Assembly (NCBI GenBank): GCA_014218235.1
Contig: CM024753.1
Coordinates: 187,650,348-187,714,347 of the forward strand
Source: Colocasia esculenta
Taxonomy: Eukaryota; Streptophyta; Magnoliopsida; Alismatales; Araceae
Length of the DNA stretch: 64,000 bases
Direction of reading: 5' to 3'
Positions 46,965-57,060 of this stretch are shown here, in pieces. Every line of letters begins with the position of its first letter. Position 1 is the first letter of the stretch. Below the pieces are notes generated by a model that saw nothing but the letters and a program-made list of their open reading frames with translations, searched no databases and had not been told where the DNA came from. The translations under genes were made by a program, and so were the position numbers.

Positions 46965-48384
46965 TGTAATCACAGGGATTGTGCTTCCCCTCGACACATT
47001 AATGGATATCAAATCTAATGGTATGAAAGTAAGGAACATGATCGCCACCTAGAGTATTGCCTAAATGAAGAAAATAACACGGGCTAACTACTCTAGGAAA
47101 GGAGGGAAGAGAACAGAGGAATACCTGATTTCGCGGTCGGCAGGACAGACGCGGGCACTGAGGATGCGTCAGGCTTGATGGACGTGTTTCTTGTCGCGTC
47201 GCCTTCCCCTGCCGCGTTCTCTTCTGGTGCGGGAGATAATGAGGGAGACCTCCTTCCCTTCCTCCGGCTGGTCAGAGGACGAGAGCTCCTCGTAGTACCT
47301 TGTTTGTATGCCTGCCAATCAAAGAGAAACAACAAAGAAAAGCCCTATTAGAACATGATTAGTGTAGCAACTATTCTAAAAATGAAAGGAAATAAACCAA
47401 CATGGAAGGGATGAACCTGGGGTGTTTTTAAACCCCTGTGGGTGTGTAGAAAATGTGGGAAAGTAGTGAATGTGCTCTATCTACGAATAACATAAAAATG
47501 CATGTAGAAATGAATGAGAAAGAGAGGGGAAAAGGTGAGCCCCATTAGGGCGACTCCCTGGCGTGAACGTAGTCCCAGATAGTGTGCAATAGCTTCAGGA
47601 GGATGCTCGAGTCGCCCCCTTCACGTCCCACGCTCCATGGATGTGAAATGAGCAAGCTTTGTGGGGGTGAAAAGTGAAGAAGTATGGTGGAAATGGACGG
47701 CTGCGAGGCTAAGTGTTGGTGAGAGGAGATATCGCCAGCCCTTTGGGGTGAAAATGAGGGTCTCCCCGTCCTTGAAGAGAAGCCCTTACTTTTATAGGCC
47801 CTTGAGAGAGAATATCTCCTTAGGATGAGAATTAATTAAAAAAGGAGATAATCCTTACCCAAATTCGGATGGAGAGTCCTTGGGGTCCTCAAGGAGAGTC
47901 CCTAGGGCCCAAATCTCGCTCAAGGGGCTGAGATATTCCCTAGGATAAAGATAAAGCCACGAGAGGATAAATATGAGGTGGTTGCGGAGGCCTGCATGCG
48001 CAGCTGCTGTCACGGTGTATCGTAGGGCCGCGACATGGAGACGCGACAGGGCGGAGCGTCGCGACAGAATTGTCCAAGTGCATGGATAATGCATGGGCTG
48101 TCGCGGCAGCCTAGACCGTCGCTACTCAGAGACGTGGCGCCACGATGCGTCGCGACTATAAAATCAAATTTTACGTGAATTATCGGCCAACCGCATGGAT
48201 GGATAAGAGTTATTGATGCTTAAGGACTCTCTCAAAGTGATATGGGCGGGATTTCAAGGCAATTTAAATTGTTAATGGGCTCAAAACATGGCTAATGATG
48301 GGCTCAAGGTGAGTGACCAATTAGGGGCCCACTGAAGTGACAAGAAATGTGATTCAACCCATTGGTCGCAATCGGGTGTCTACA
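46965..48384 (-). mobile_element. Right LTR of Tat-like element (5' LTR)
   Basis: 1420 bp, nearly identical to the left LTR, with the same TATA box and GTCGCGAC-type cluster (48008-48155). Confidence 0.92.
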
Positions 48385-48389
48385 ATCGT

Positions 48390-48864
48390 AAATGAGTTGC
48401 AAGTTCTCATAAAAGAATAATGGTGTTATATTTTTGCTCATTGAATTGCCATTTTCATTTTAATTGTCTGATTACGTGATGATAGAAATGAGATAAATTC
48501 AGTTTGATACTCCGCATTCTCAAGGTTGATAAGTCCATAATTTCAACTATTACTACTTCTTAATTTGAAAATTAGATATAAATATTGGAAAAACATAGGA
48601 AAATAACTAAAAAAATGTAGCACTAGTATAATATTTTTCCATATACATTATTATACATATTATTTACATACTATATTTCATTTTTCAACATATATAAGGT
48701 ACATCTAAGGTGGAACATTAACAAGTTCCTTCATAAACCACATTAGACTTGGGGACCTCCAAGTTGATGAAAAGTTGATGGTGTCTACTTGCAAATGACA
48801 AAAATAGGCAGATAGATGATCGATGAAAATATGGAGGCTGGCGACTGTGATTCTTCTCTTCACT

Positions 48865-48903
<39 letters not shown>

Positions 48904-49233
48904 CCTCCTCCATCTCTTTCGCCTCCCTTCAACCCACTGCATCCTCTCTCTTGATGGCTGTTGCACTTGTGACTAGATCAGAGAAGTCATTCGCACATGC
49001 ATTCAACGTCTTCGGTGCCGCTGCCGATGCACATATCTATTCAGCGATTGGCTACAACGGATAATGGACACGGAGGAGATCAATCTTTCTCTTAGTCCAT
49101 TCTAGTTTATGAGAGTTGCTCGCACGACAGAGAGCCAACCTCCTTTTCTTGATATCAGGACGCATCTATCAAATTGCTGAAAATTCAAAGAGAACTTCAT
49201 CCTTTGCGCACTTGATCCAAAGCACATGGATCC
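48390..49233. other. Region between the Tat-like and Harbinger elements
   Basis: AT-rich to about 48720, then mixed. No repeat partner in the window, no convincing gene. It contains a 31-base poly-G run at 48868-48898. Confidence 0.5.
48868..48898. repeat. Poly-G run (31 G)
   Basis: Uninterrupted run of 31 G followed by CAGTGCC. Long G runs can form quadruplexes and are prone to sequencing error, so the exact length is uncertain. Confidence 0.85.
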
Positions 49234-49249
49234 TTAGCGCCACTTTGGT

Positions 49250-49380
49250 AATAAGTTAACTCAGAGTTAGCTTTATTTAACTCAGAGTTAACTCAAAAAG
49301 TACTTTGGTAATGTATAAAATTTAACTTAGATTTAATGTAGTTAGATCAGGGTTAACTCTGAGTTAACCCAGGTTTTCTC
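49250..49380. repeat. Left subterminal repeats of the Harbinger element
   Basis: GTTAACTCAGAGTTA-type palindromic units occur at about 49255, 49279 and 49352, with a second ACTTTGGTAATG copy near 49303. These are likely transposase or Myb-protein binding sites. Confidence 0.6.
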
Positions 49381-50159
49381 AACCCACCTCGGAGGGTGGA
49401 TTAAAGGTAACCCACTCATCACCTACCCCATTTACCCCTCCCGTACTGCGTACCGTGAAAACGTTGCTGCACCTCCCGCGAAAGTATCCGCCATCGCTCG
49501 CTGGTGAAGCTTTCCGCCTAGAAGGTTTCCTCCCTCCATCGCAGAAGAGGCTTCCTCCGAGCATCGCTCCTTCATCGTCTCTGTTGATCCATCGGACATC
49601 CCCTTTCGCCTGTGACAAGGATTCCTCCTGTGAAGCTTTCCACCATCGTCGTGCGAAGCTTTCCCTTTCGAGCTCCCGTCATTCCCATTTGCTGCTGCGG
49701 CCATGCCCTATCTATCTAGCTGCAGATTCCTCTGTGGGGCACTATGACTACTCCATGTGCTTTTGGTTTCTTTAGGAGGACCATGGTAGCCTGAGTTGTC
49801 GACTCCCCCATCGTCGCTCGTGATGCTTGCTTCATACAGGAGTCACCTCCTCCGGCCGTGACTGTACTCTTAGTTGCCCCTTTCTTCACCCTAGTAAGCA
49901 TGACCTGATTCCTTGTGACGATGACATCCCCTTCCGAAATTATGGTGTATGTGCCCTACCCGTGACTCTACCCTTCCTTGCCCCTTTCTTGAACCTAGTT
50001 TCGACGGGTTGTGTATAAATCCCCAATGCTGTCTACTTCTCACCCTCTTGCGAAAGTGCTCTTGTTCAGTTGAGGCTGTTGTTGGGGTGAGTTCTTGTCC
50101 ATTTTCAATTTTTTTATACTCTGTTAAATTTTGGCTAATTACAGGTTTTTTTTTTATTT

Positions 50160-50400
50160 TTGGTGCGGTACTGATCATGGGAGGATTCTATAGATTGTTC
50201 CTGCCTTTCATAAAAAAGGTTAGATTTCTTTCAGACTGTTCCTGCCTTTTAGAAAAAAAGTTCAATTTTGGCTAATTACGGGTTGTTTTTTTTATTTTGG
50301 GTGCGTTAATGATCATGGGAGGATTCTACAGATTGTTCCTGCCTTTCAGAAAAAAGATTTTTTTAATTTTGGGTGTGTTAATGATCATGGGCTAATTATG
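50160..50400. repeat. Short tandem duplications in the Harbinger element
   Basis: A segment with GATCATGGGAGGATTCTA followed by GATTGTTCCTGCCTTTCA occurs near 50175 and 50312, with a further partial copy near 50235. Confidence 0.7.
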
Positions 50401-50487
50401 AGTTGTTTTATATGGTTGGTTATTTCCATGTACACCAAGGATGGATTAATGGTTCCTTGATTGTGTTGGATATCTCTATTACAGTCT

Positions 50488-52445
50488 GGTCCTTCATGTA
50501 TCTGGTTTGGTTTTCCTTGTTTGCTAAGCATCCTTCATGTTATTAATGGGCTAGACCTTTTGATCAGTGGTAAACTTATGTTTGTTGCCATGCTCTTCGA
50601 ATTTCAGTATTTTGGACATGTATGATCCCTCCTATTATGTACAGACCAAATAGGCTTCTTTAACAGAAATTTTTTTTAGAAACTATTTTTCGGTTTGATC
50701 TATATCCATGTATGCATTTTTTTTCAATTGTAGTTGTGGTTGTACTACCTGTGTGCCCTCTTCCTGTTTCCTGACTAATAATTTTATTACAAACTCATTT
50801 CGGTTTAGGTTATATCCTTGTATAGGCTGTTGTGGTTCCTTTATCTTCCCCTCCCCATGTTCTGGCTTTTGTTTTGTTTTTTTTTACAGTCTTAGTCATC
50901 CACAAAATTATTAGAGGTGTTTAACTTCTGGTTTCTTTTTCCTTCTTTTCCAAACATCCTTCATGTTATTGGTTTGGTTTTCCTTGCTAACCAAGCATCA
51001 TTCATGTTATTAATGGGCTAGACCTTTGATTAGTGGTAAACTTATCCTTGCTGCCGTGCTCTTCAGATTTCAGTATTTTGCACATATATGATTCCTCCTA
51101 TTATGTACAGACCAAATAGGCTTCTTTGACAAATTTTTTTTTTAGAAACTCTTTTTCGGTTTGGTCTATGTCTATGTATGCATATTTTCATTCTAGCTGT
51201 GGTTGTACTACTTGTCTGCCCTCTTCCTGTTTCCTGGCTAATAATTTTATTACAAACTCATTCAGTTTAGGTTATATCCATGTATGGGCTGTTGTGGTTT
51301 CTTTATCTTCCCCTCCCCATGTTCTATCTATTGTTTTTCTTTGTTTACAGTTTTAGTCATCCATGAAATTATTTGAGGTGTTTAACTTCTGGTTTCTTTT
51401 TCCTTCTTTTCCAAACATCCTTCATGTTACTGGTTTGGTTTTCCTTGCTTACCAAGCTTCCTTCATGTTATTAATGGGCTAGACCTTCTGATCAGTGGTA
51501 AACCTATCCTTCTTGACATGCTCTTCGGATTTCAGTATTTTGGACATGTATGATCTAACCTATTATGTACAGACCAAATAGGCTTCTTTGATAGAAATGT
51601 TTTTTAGAAACTCTTTTTCGGTTTGGTCTATATCCATGTATGCATTTTTTTTTCAATTGTAGCTATGGTTGTATTGCCTGTCTGCCCTCTTCCTGTTTCC
51701 TGGTTAATAATTTTATTACAAACTCATTTCGGTTTAGGTTATATCCAAGTATGGGCTATTGTGGTTCCTTTATCTTCCCCTCCCCATGTTCTGGCTATTG
51801 TATTTTTTTTTTTACAATCTTAGTCATCCACAAAATTATTTGAGGTGTTTAACTTCTGGTTTCTTTTTCCTTCTTTTCCAAACATCCTTCATGTTACTGG
51901 TTTGATTTTCCTTGTTTACCAATCATCCTTCATGTTATTAATGGGCTAGACCTTTTGATCAATGGTAAACTTATCCTTCTTGACATGCTCTTCGGATTTC
52001 AGTATTTTGGACATGTATGATCCCTCCTATTATGTACAGACCAAATAGGCTTCTTTGACAGAAATGTTTTTTAGAAACTCTTTTTCGGTTTGGTCTATAT
52101 CCATGTATGCATTTGGTCAATATCATGTCTGCCCTCTTCCTGTTTCCTTGCTAATAATTTTATTACAAACTCATTTCGGTTTAGGTTATATCCATGTATG
52201 GGCTGTTGTGGTTCCCTTATGTTCCCCTCCCCATGTTCTGGCTATTGTTCTGGCTGTTGTGGTTCCTTTATTTGAAGTTAAAACACCTCAAATAATTTCC
52301 CAGAAGGATATTTTATTACAAACTCACTTCCGGTTTCTTTTTCCTTCTTTTCCAAACATCCTTCATGTTGTCAGTGGTAAACTTATGCTTTTTTGGCTTC
52401 CCTTCTTGTGTTTAGACCCACCTTTACTCAAGCTAGTGGTAAACT
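50488..52445. repeat. Tandem array, about 465-bp unit, about 4 copies
   Basis: The landmark CGGTTTGRTCTAT occurs at 50691, 51157, 51619 and 52086, giving steps of 466, 462 and 467 bp. Each unit also has a Cys/Pro-coding CTGCCCTCTTCCTGTTTCC segment and a TTATTAATGGGCTAGACC segment. The last unit is rearranged. Short open frames in it repeat with the array and are not genes. Confidence 0.88.
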
Positions 52446-52705
52446 TCAGCTGACTACTCTTTATTAACTTCCAATGATTTAATAAATCTAATTAAGTTCA
52501 GAATCTCCATTCAGGCTTCTTGTCACCTACCCCAATTGCCTCAAGGTCAATGTCCCAACCAGGTACAATTTGAACTTCCTATAAGCTATGCATAGAGTAC
52601 AATGTGGTGCAATATTTTATTGAATACTATTTTATGAAGGAAGTATTAAATATGTAGAATGAACGTCTGCCCTCGTTTTGTTTAAATATAGTGCTCATTA
52701 TTATT

Positions 52706-54402
52706 TCTTACCAACCACTTAGGTTATGTGTGGATCTTCGATATGGACCGGACATTTCTTGATTTGTTTACGAATGAACTATTAGATGGGGACTTCATAC
52801 CAAACCATGCATGGGACATGATTAAGGAGACTTTTGTGAGAAAGTATGGTTGTCATGTGACTATAACACATTTGAGAAGTAGAATATATTTTTACAAGAA
52901 CATATACGTCATATCCAATACCTACAAGACAACATAGGTGTTACATGGGATGATGAAAATTCAACATTTTTCGGCAACGACATTTTGTGGGATGCGTACA
53001 ATGAGGTTTGTAGTTCACAAATATTCTTGTAGCTATGAGTAAAAGGTCTTTAAACTCAAATCACTAATTCTTTATTCCATTTGCAGTTCAACCTACTGGC
53101 TTTGTGGTTTAAGGGAAGGATCTTGCCATTTTATGTTGACATAGTCCAATTATTTAGTGAGTCTGAGGACCCATGACTTAGTTGTTATGACTTGATGGCC
53201 TGTTCATATATGATGTGTTTGTTTGTTAAAAAATGAAGGCGCTGTCCTTATTCTTATGTTTCATGTTTAAAATCATAACTGTAATTATTGACTTCTTCTT
53301 GTGTCATCATGTTATTTAAATTAGAAAACTCAGTGCCTATGTCCATGGGAAAGGGTCGATCACCAAGATGAACCTTGCGACAAGACAAGATATTGTTAGA
53401 TTTGTTGATTGATATTTACCATAAAAGCTATGGTAGTCAAGGCACATTCAAAGCACATGTCTTTCAAGACATTTGGATCGGTTCAATAGCACTGCCAATG
53501 TGAGAAAGGATAAAGATTATTTAAAGAATCGTTGGAGGAACATAAAGAACATATACCACATCTACGAACAATTGCGTACACGATCTGGATGGGGATGGGA
53601 TGACGAACAAAATTTACTTGTTGCACCTGACAAAGAAAGCATACAGGCGGCAATTGTGGTAAGCTAGCAAGTAAAATATAGTCCAAACTACACATTTTGT
53701 ATATCACATGTAAATACATTTTTTTAATCCACAGTCCAATTCTGAATTCAAGAAGTATCTGGACAAACCATTTCCATACAAAAGACAACTGGGCATCTTG
53801 TGTGGAAAGACAACTGTTCGGAGCAGTCATTTCATGGGCTCGACCCAAGAAGTAGATGTAGAGGGTAGACAATCTTTTGGAGATGATGATAGTGTTGTCC
53901 GAGAGCAATTTAATGCTATGGGATTAGAGTCAAGCCAATTTTATTCAATTGATGTTGACAATTTCAACCCTTTCCATCATCCTCACAACCAAATCCTCCA
54001 TCACGGCCAGTTGGAGAGAAGACACCGACAAACATTCATCGAGTGGAAGATGAGGCAACATTCCCAGCTAGAAGGAGGAACGATCATGCATCCACATGTT
54101 CTCGAAAGAGAAAGAGCAAGAAGTCATTTGATCCCACAATACTATCACAATATTGTATGATGAAGAATGAGCGCATCAATATGGTCCAGGATTTATTTCC
54201 TAGTTCATCAACCACATCACCCACACCACAAGAGCAATACACAATGAGAGAATGTGTTGTTAGGATGAAGTCTTTGCCAGGGTACAACCAGCAACTACTA
54301 TTCCTAGCATCTACCCTCTTCGAGAAGCCTGAGAAGAGAGCATGGTTCATGGCTCTTGATGATGAGGATGCTTTAGCATGGATCTTGAATGCAACTTCTT
54401 GA
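52706..54402 (+). pseudogene. Harbinger-associated Myb/SANT-like protein, broken
   Basis: The first Myb-like unit starts at about 52728 (DMDRTFLDLFTNELLDGDF... then AWDMIKETFVRKYG) and shifts frame near 52910 into GVTWDDENSTFFGNDILWDAY. An intron (GT at 53006, AG at 53085) leads to FNLLALWFKGRILPFYVDIV. A second unit at 53473-53770 has KNRWRNIKNIYHIYEQLRT, WGWDDEQNLLVAP and KKYLDKPFPYKRQLGILCG, interrupted by an apparent intron. The C-terminal part lies at 53798-54402 (TMRECVVRMKSLPGY; EKPEKRAWFMALDDEDALAWIL). These fit the Myb_DNA-bind_3 proteins that partner PIF/Harbinger transposases and bind transposon ends. Frameshifts make it a pseudogene. Confidence 0.78.
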
Positions 54403-54599
54403 GATGCTCGCCATGTTAGTACTTGATTTGGGTCTTTTATGTTTGGTTCTATCATTTTAGTATCATGTTTCTCTATCTTCATCCGAGTAACATGTAATAG
54501 TAACATCATTTGCTTTTTTAATTTCCCTTCGGAGAAGTTATCTCTCTTGTACTCCTATGTAATTATCATTATGAATATGAGTCTCCACCTTATGGTATT

Positions 54600-54969
54600 G
54601 CAGGCCAGTAGTCATTCTGAAATGGGCAAGTTTATGTGCTATGTAGTTTGGGTTGGTCGTCAACCAGGAATATATCACACTTGGGTTGACTATTATGCCC
54701 TGGTCAATGGATACCCGGGAGCAAAGTTTAAAGGATTCTCAAAATTAGAAGAAGCACAACACGCTTACTATGGAATGGTTGTACGTGGATCTACGTCTCA
54801 AGTACTAAGGACATCTACCTATACACCTAAGGACTTAGTTACCCATGCACGAAGAGGATCGGAACACAATGGCCTAAACAATGACATTCCCATACTTATT
54901 ATGCTCATGATATTGTTCCTTATTTTTTTGATCTTCTTAATGTCAGTTGTCATGTTCATTGTATTTTAA
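54600..54969 (+). CDS. Frame with RNase H1 N-terminal (Cauli_VI-type) domain inside the Harbinger element
   Basis: From Met 54621 (MGKFMCYVVWVGRQPGIYHT) the frame encodes a domain with G-R-x-P-G-I-Y, a Trp four residues on, then GYPGAKFKGFSKLEEAQHAY. These are the hallmarks of the small hybrid-binding domain at the N-terminus of eukaryotic RNase H1, also found in caulimovirus viroplasmins. The domain is whole (about 45 residues) and has no stop. The rest of the frame is Ser/Thr-rich, then ends with a very hydrophobic stretch of about 25 residues (54885-54966). That tail may be intron sequence read through, since the transposase begins 100 bp later. It could be an N-terminal exon of the transposase or an extra protein. 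No RNase H catalytic domain or other caulimovirus gene is nearby. Confidence 0.6.
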
Positions 54970-55074
54970 GAAACGTAGCTGACTACTTCATGCTACTTGT
55001 CGTGTTATTTCATTTGTAGTGACTTCTTCTCTTTCTCAAGACAATTTATTATGTTTATCTAAATATTAGGACCT

Positions 55075-56414
55075 TCTGTTGATGTGGACACATTAGTACG
55101 GGAGATCCTTTGTGAGGAGAATGCCATTTTCATAGCCATGGATGAAGCAATTACTGATGAGATTTTTGAATCAAATGAGGAACACAGTGTCCCAAGGCCT
55201 ATGCACACAAATAGTCATAGTGGACACATTTGGATTCATGAGGTTCTGCAGGGACATGAATGACGTTCCTACAACATGTTCAGACTACATCCCACGACGT
55301 TTATTAAATTAAGAGACGAACTTATGGAAAGAGATCTTATTCGTGATTCCTGTTATGTCACAGCAACCGAGAAACTCAGAATTTTCATGTATGCAATGGG
55401 TCATGGTGTGGCATCCGAAGCTATGTGCGAGCATTTTCAACATTCTTCTGAGACAATCAGTAAACACGTCTGCGAAGTCACAAAAGCATTGGCTTCCCTA
55501 AGCTTCACTTACATAAAACTACCAAGTTTGACTGATCCTGTGCACCCTCGCATCTGACATGATGATAGATTTTATCCTTACTTCATAGTAAAAATTGCAT
55601 TTTTAAATTAGAAGAGCTCATTTTTCTTAAGATTCTCATTTTCACTTTATATTTAGGATGCCATTGGAGCAATTGATGGTACCCACGTCCCAGCGCATAT
55701 ATTGTGAGAAAAACAAGCACGGTATTGGAACCGCAAAGGAGTGGTCAGTAAAATGTCATGGGGGTTTGTGGTTTTGACCTTGTCTTCCAATATGTGGGGG
55801 TAGGTTTTGAGGGAGCAGCTGCTGACATAGCTGTCCTCAGGAGGGCTATGGATGTAGGTTGCTTTCACGTTTTGGAAGGTATGATTATCTTGTTATGACT
55901 ACCCACGCATACTTTGTTTAACATAAAATGTGCTAATGTAATGTATTAATATCTCATAGGAAAGTACTACTTAGTGGACTCAAGATATGGAAACACTGCT
56001 CATTTTGTGGCTCCATATCATGGGGAAAGATACCATATCTAAGAATTTCAAGGATGTGGCAATGCACGGTATAAGAACATGAGAGACAAGTTCAACCATC
56101 ACCACGCCCAACTTCGCAATTGTGTGGAACGTGCATTTGGGGTGTTGAAAAATAGATTTCAAACATTGAGAGAGGGTAACTGTTATCCATTTTGTACACA
56201 ATTGTTGATTGTTATTGTATGTTGTGTTGTGCACAATTTTGTCCGACGTCAACAAGGCGAGGACTTTTATTTTAACTTAAGTCGTGAAGGAGGGAGGGAG
56301 GACGAAGATGATGAACCTGAGGAAGACCCAAATCTTTTTGTTAGTGCATTTGACATGACGACAGGAGGAGCTCTTCGAGATGCGATTGCCACACAACTGT
56401 GGATGGCTAATTGA
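55075..56414 (+). pseudogene. PIF/Harbinger DDE transposase (DDE_Tnp_4 type), broken
   Basis: The first exon (about 55075-55557) shows HSGHIWIHEVLQGHE, a TGA at 55261-55263 where an Arg codon is expected, then FRLHPTTFIKLRDEL and the helix-turn-helix part (FQHSSETISKHVCEVTKAL). The catalytic exon has the first Asp in AIGAIDGTHVPA (near 55675), a stop and a frameshift near 55705-55750, then the second Asp in GAAADIAVLRRAMD (near 55830). A short intron (about 55880-55960) separates it from GKYYLVDSRYGN, and the Glu lies in NCVERAFGVLKNRF (near 56120). It ends after a Glu/Asp-rich tail at TGA 56412-56414. All three catalytic residues are recognisable but the frame is broken. It would cut and join the element ends. 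Confidence 0.87.
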
Positions 56415-56559
56415 GTTGTAATTTGACCTATTATCTTAATATTCTATTTCTATTAGCATGGTTACATCTGGATTATCCAACTAGTGAGCTGTTTTATGTG
56501 TCATTATTTTTATTGTAATCAAATTTCATTGTGCACTTAATGAGTATTTCAACTACATG

Positions 56560-57025
56560 TAGGTGCAATTTGGGACCTGGAAAAGGACTTTCTCCTGATA
56601 TATTTAATTGGACAACAAAAAAATGTAAAAACACCATAGGTGACTCTTTGAATGAGGAAGGATGGAAGAACGTCCAAAACATTTTCAACAAGGACTTTTG
56701 CGTGGCTTGGCTCGTATCACATTTCCTACATCGAGTTACATTCTATAGGTCATTTTATTTGATCGCTCATGATCTCATCAATGTAGTCAATTTTCACTAG
56801 GATGACGAGATTAAACAAATACGAGGTTCAGAATTAGCTTGGCAGCAATATCTTGAGGTTTTTATAAAATTTTACCTATGATGATTATGCATACATATTA
56901 TTGACCAAATTAATTAATTTCTATTTTATTCTTCCATTGCAGTTCAACCCATTGGCTATAGGGTTCAAAGAAAGGACATTTCCATTACACAATGACCTTG
57001 TCAAGTTGTTCAATGGTTGGGGATC
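56560..57025 (+). pseudogene. Second Myb-like unit downstream of the transposase, broken
   Basis: The frame from about 56600 reads NWTTKKCKNTIGDSLNEEGW, then VSHFLHRVTFYRSFYLIAHD and, after a stop, WDDEIKQIRGSELAWQQYLE. An intron-like gap ends in TTGCAG at 56937-56942, and FNPLAIGFKERTFPLHNDLV follows. Layout and motifs match the first Myb-like exon pair at 52728-53160, including the intron position. It is a duplicated, degenerate copy or a remnant of a second Harbinger element. Confidence 0.62.
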
Positions 57026-57060
57026 ATAAAGACCTTGTGAATTCAATGGTTTTGGGCAGT

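Larger units (their letters stand above)
38445..48384 (-). mobile_element. Tat-like Ty3/gypsy element, gag-only (probably non-autonomous)
   Basis: 9.94 kb with LTRs at 38445-39865 and 46965-48384, flanked by ATCGC (38440-38444) and ATCGT (48385-48389), a 5-bp duplication with one change. The PBS lies left of the right LTR and the purine tract right of the left LTR, so it reads on the minus strand. The PBS resembles the TGGCGA...TGGGA sites of Tat/Ogre/Retand elements. The internal region of 7.1 kb has gag and a proline-rich frame. I found no RT, RNase H or integrase motifs in any frame. Confidence 0.85.

Noticed and set aside
49432..49775. Overlapping frames on both strands near the left end of the Harbinger element
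   Set aside because: No recognised domain and both strands open; probably GC-rich leader sequence.
54600..54969. Integrated caulimovirus fragment
   Set aside because: Only the small Cauli_VI-type domain is present. No movement protein, coat or viral RT frame is nearby, and it lies between Harbinger coding parts; the same domain occurs in cellular RNase H1.
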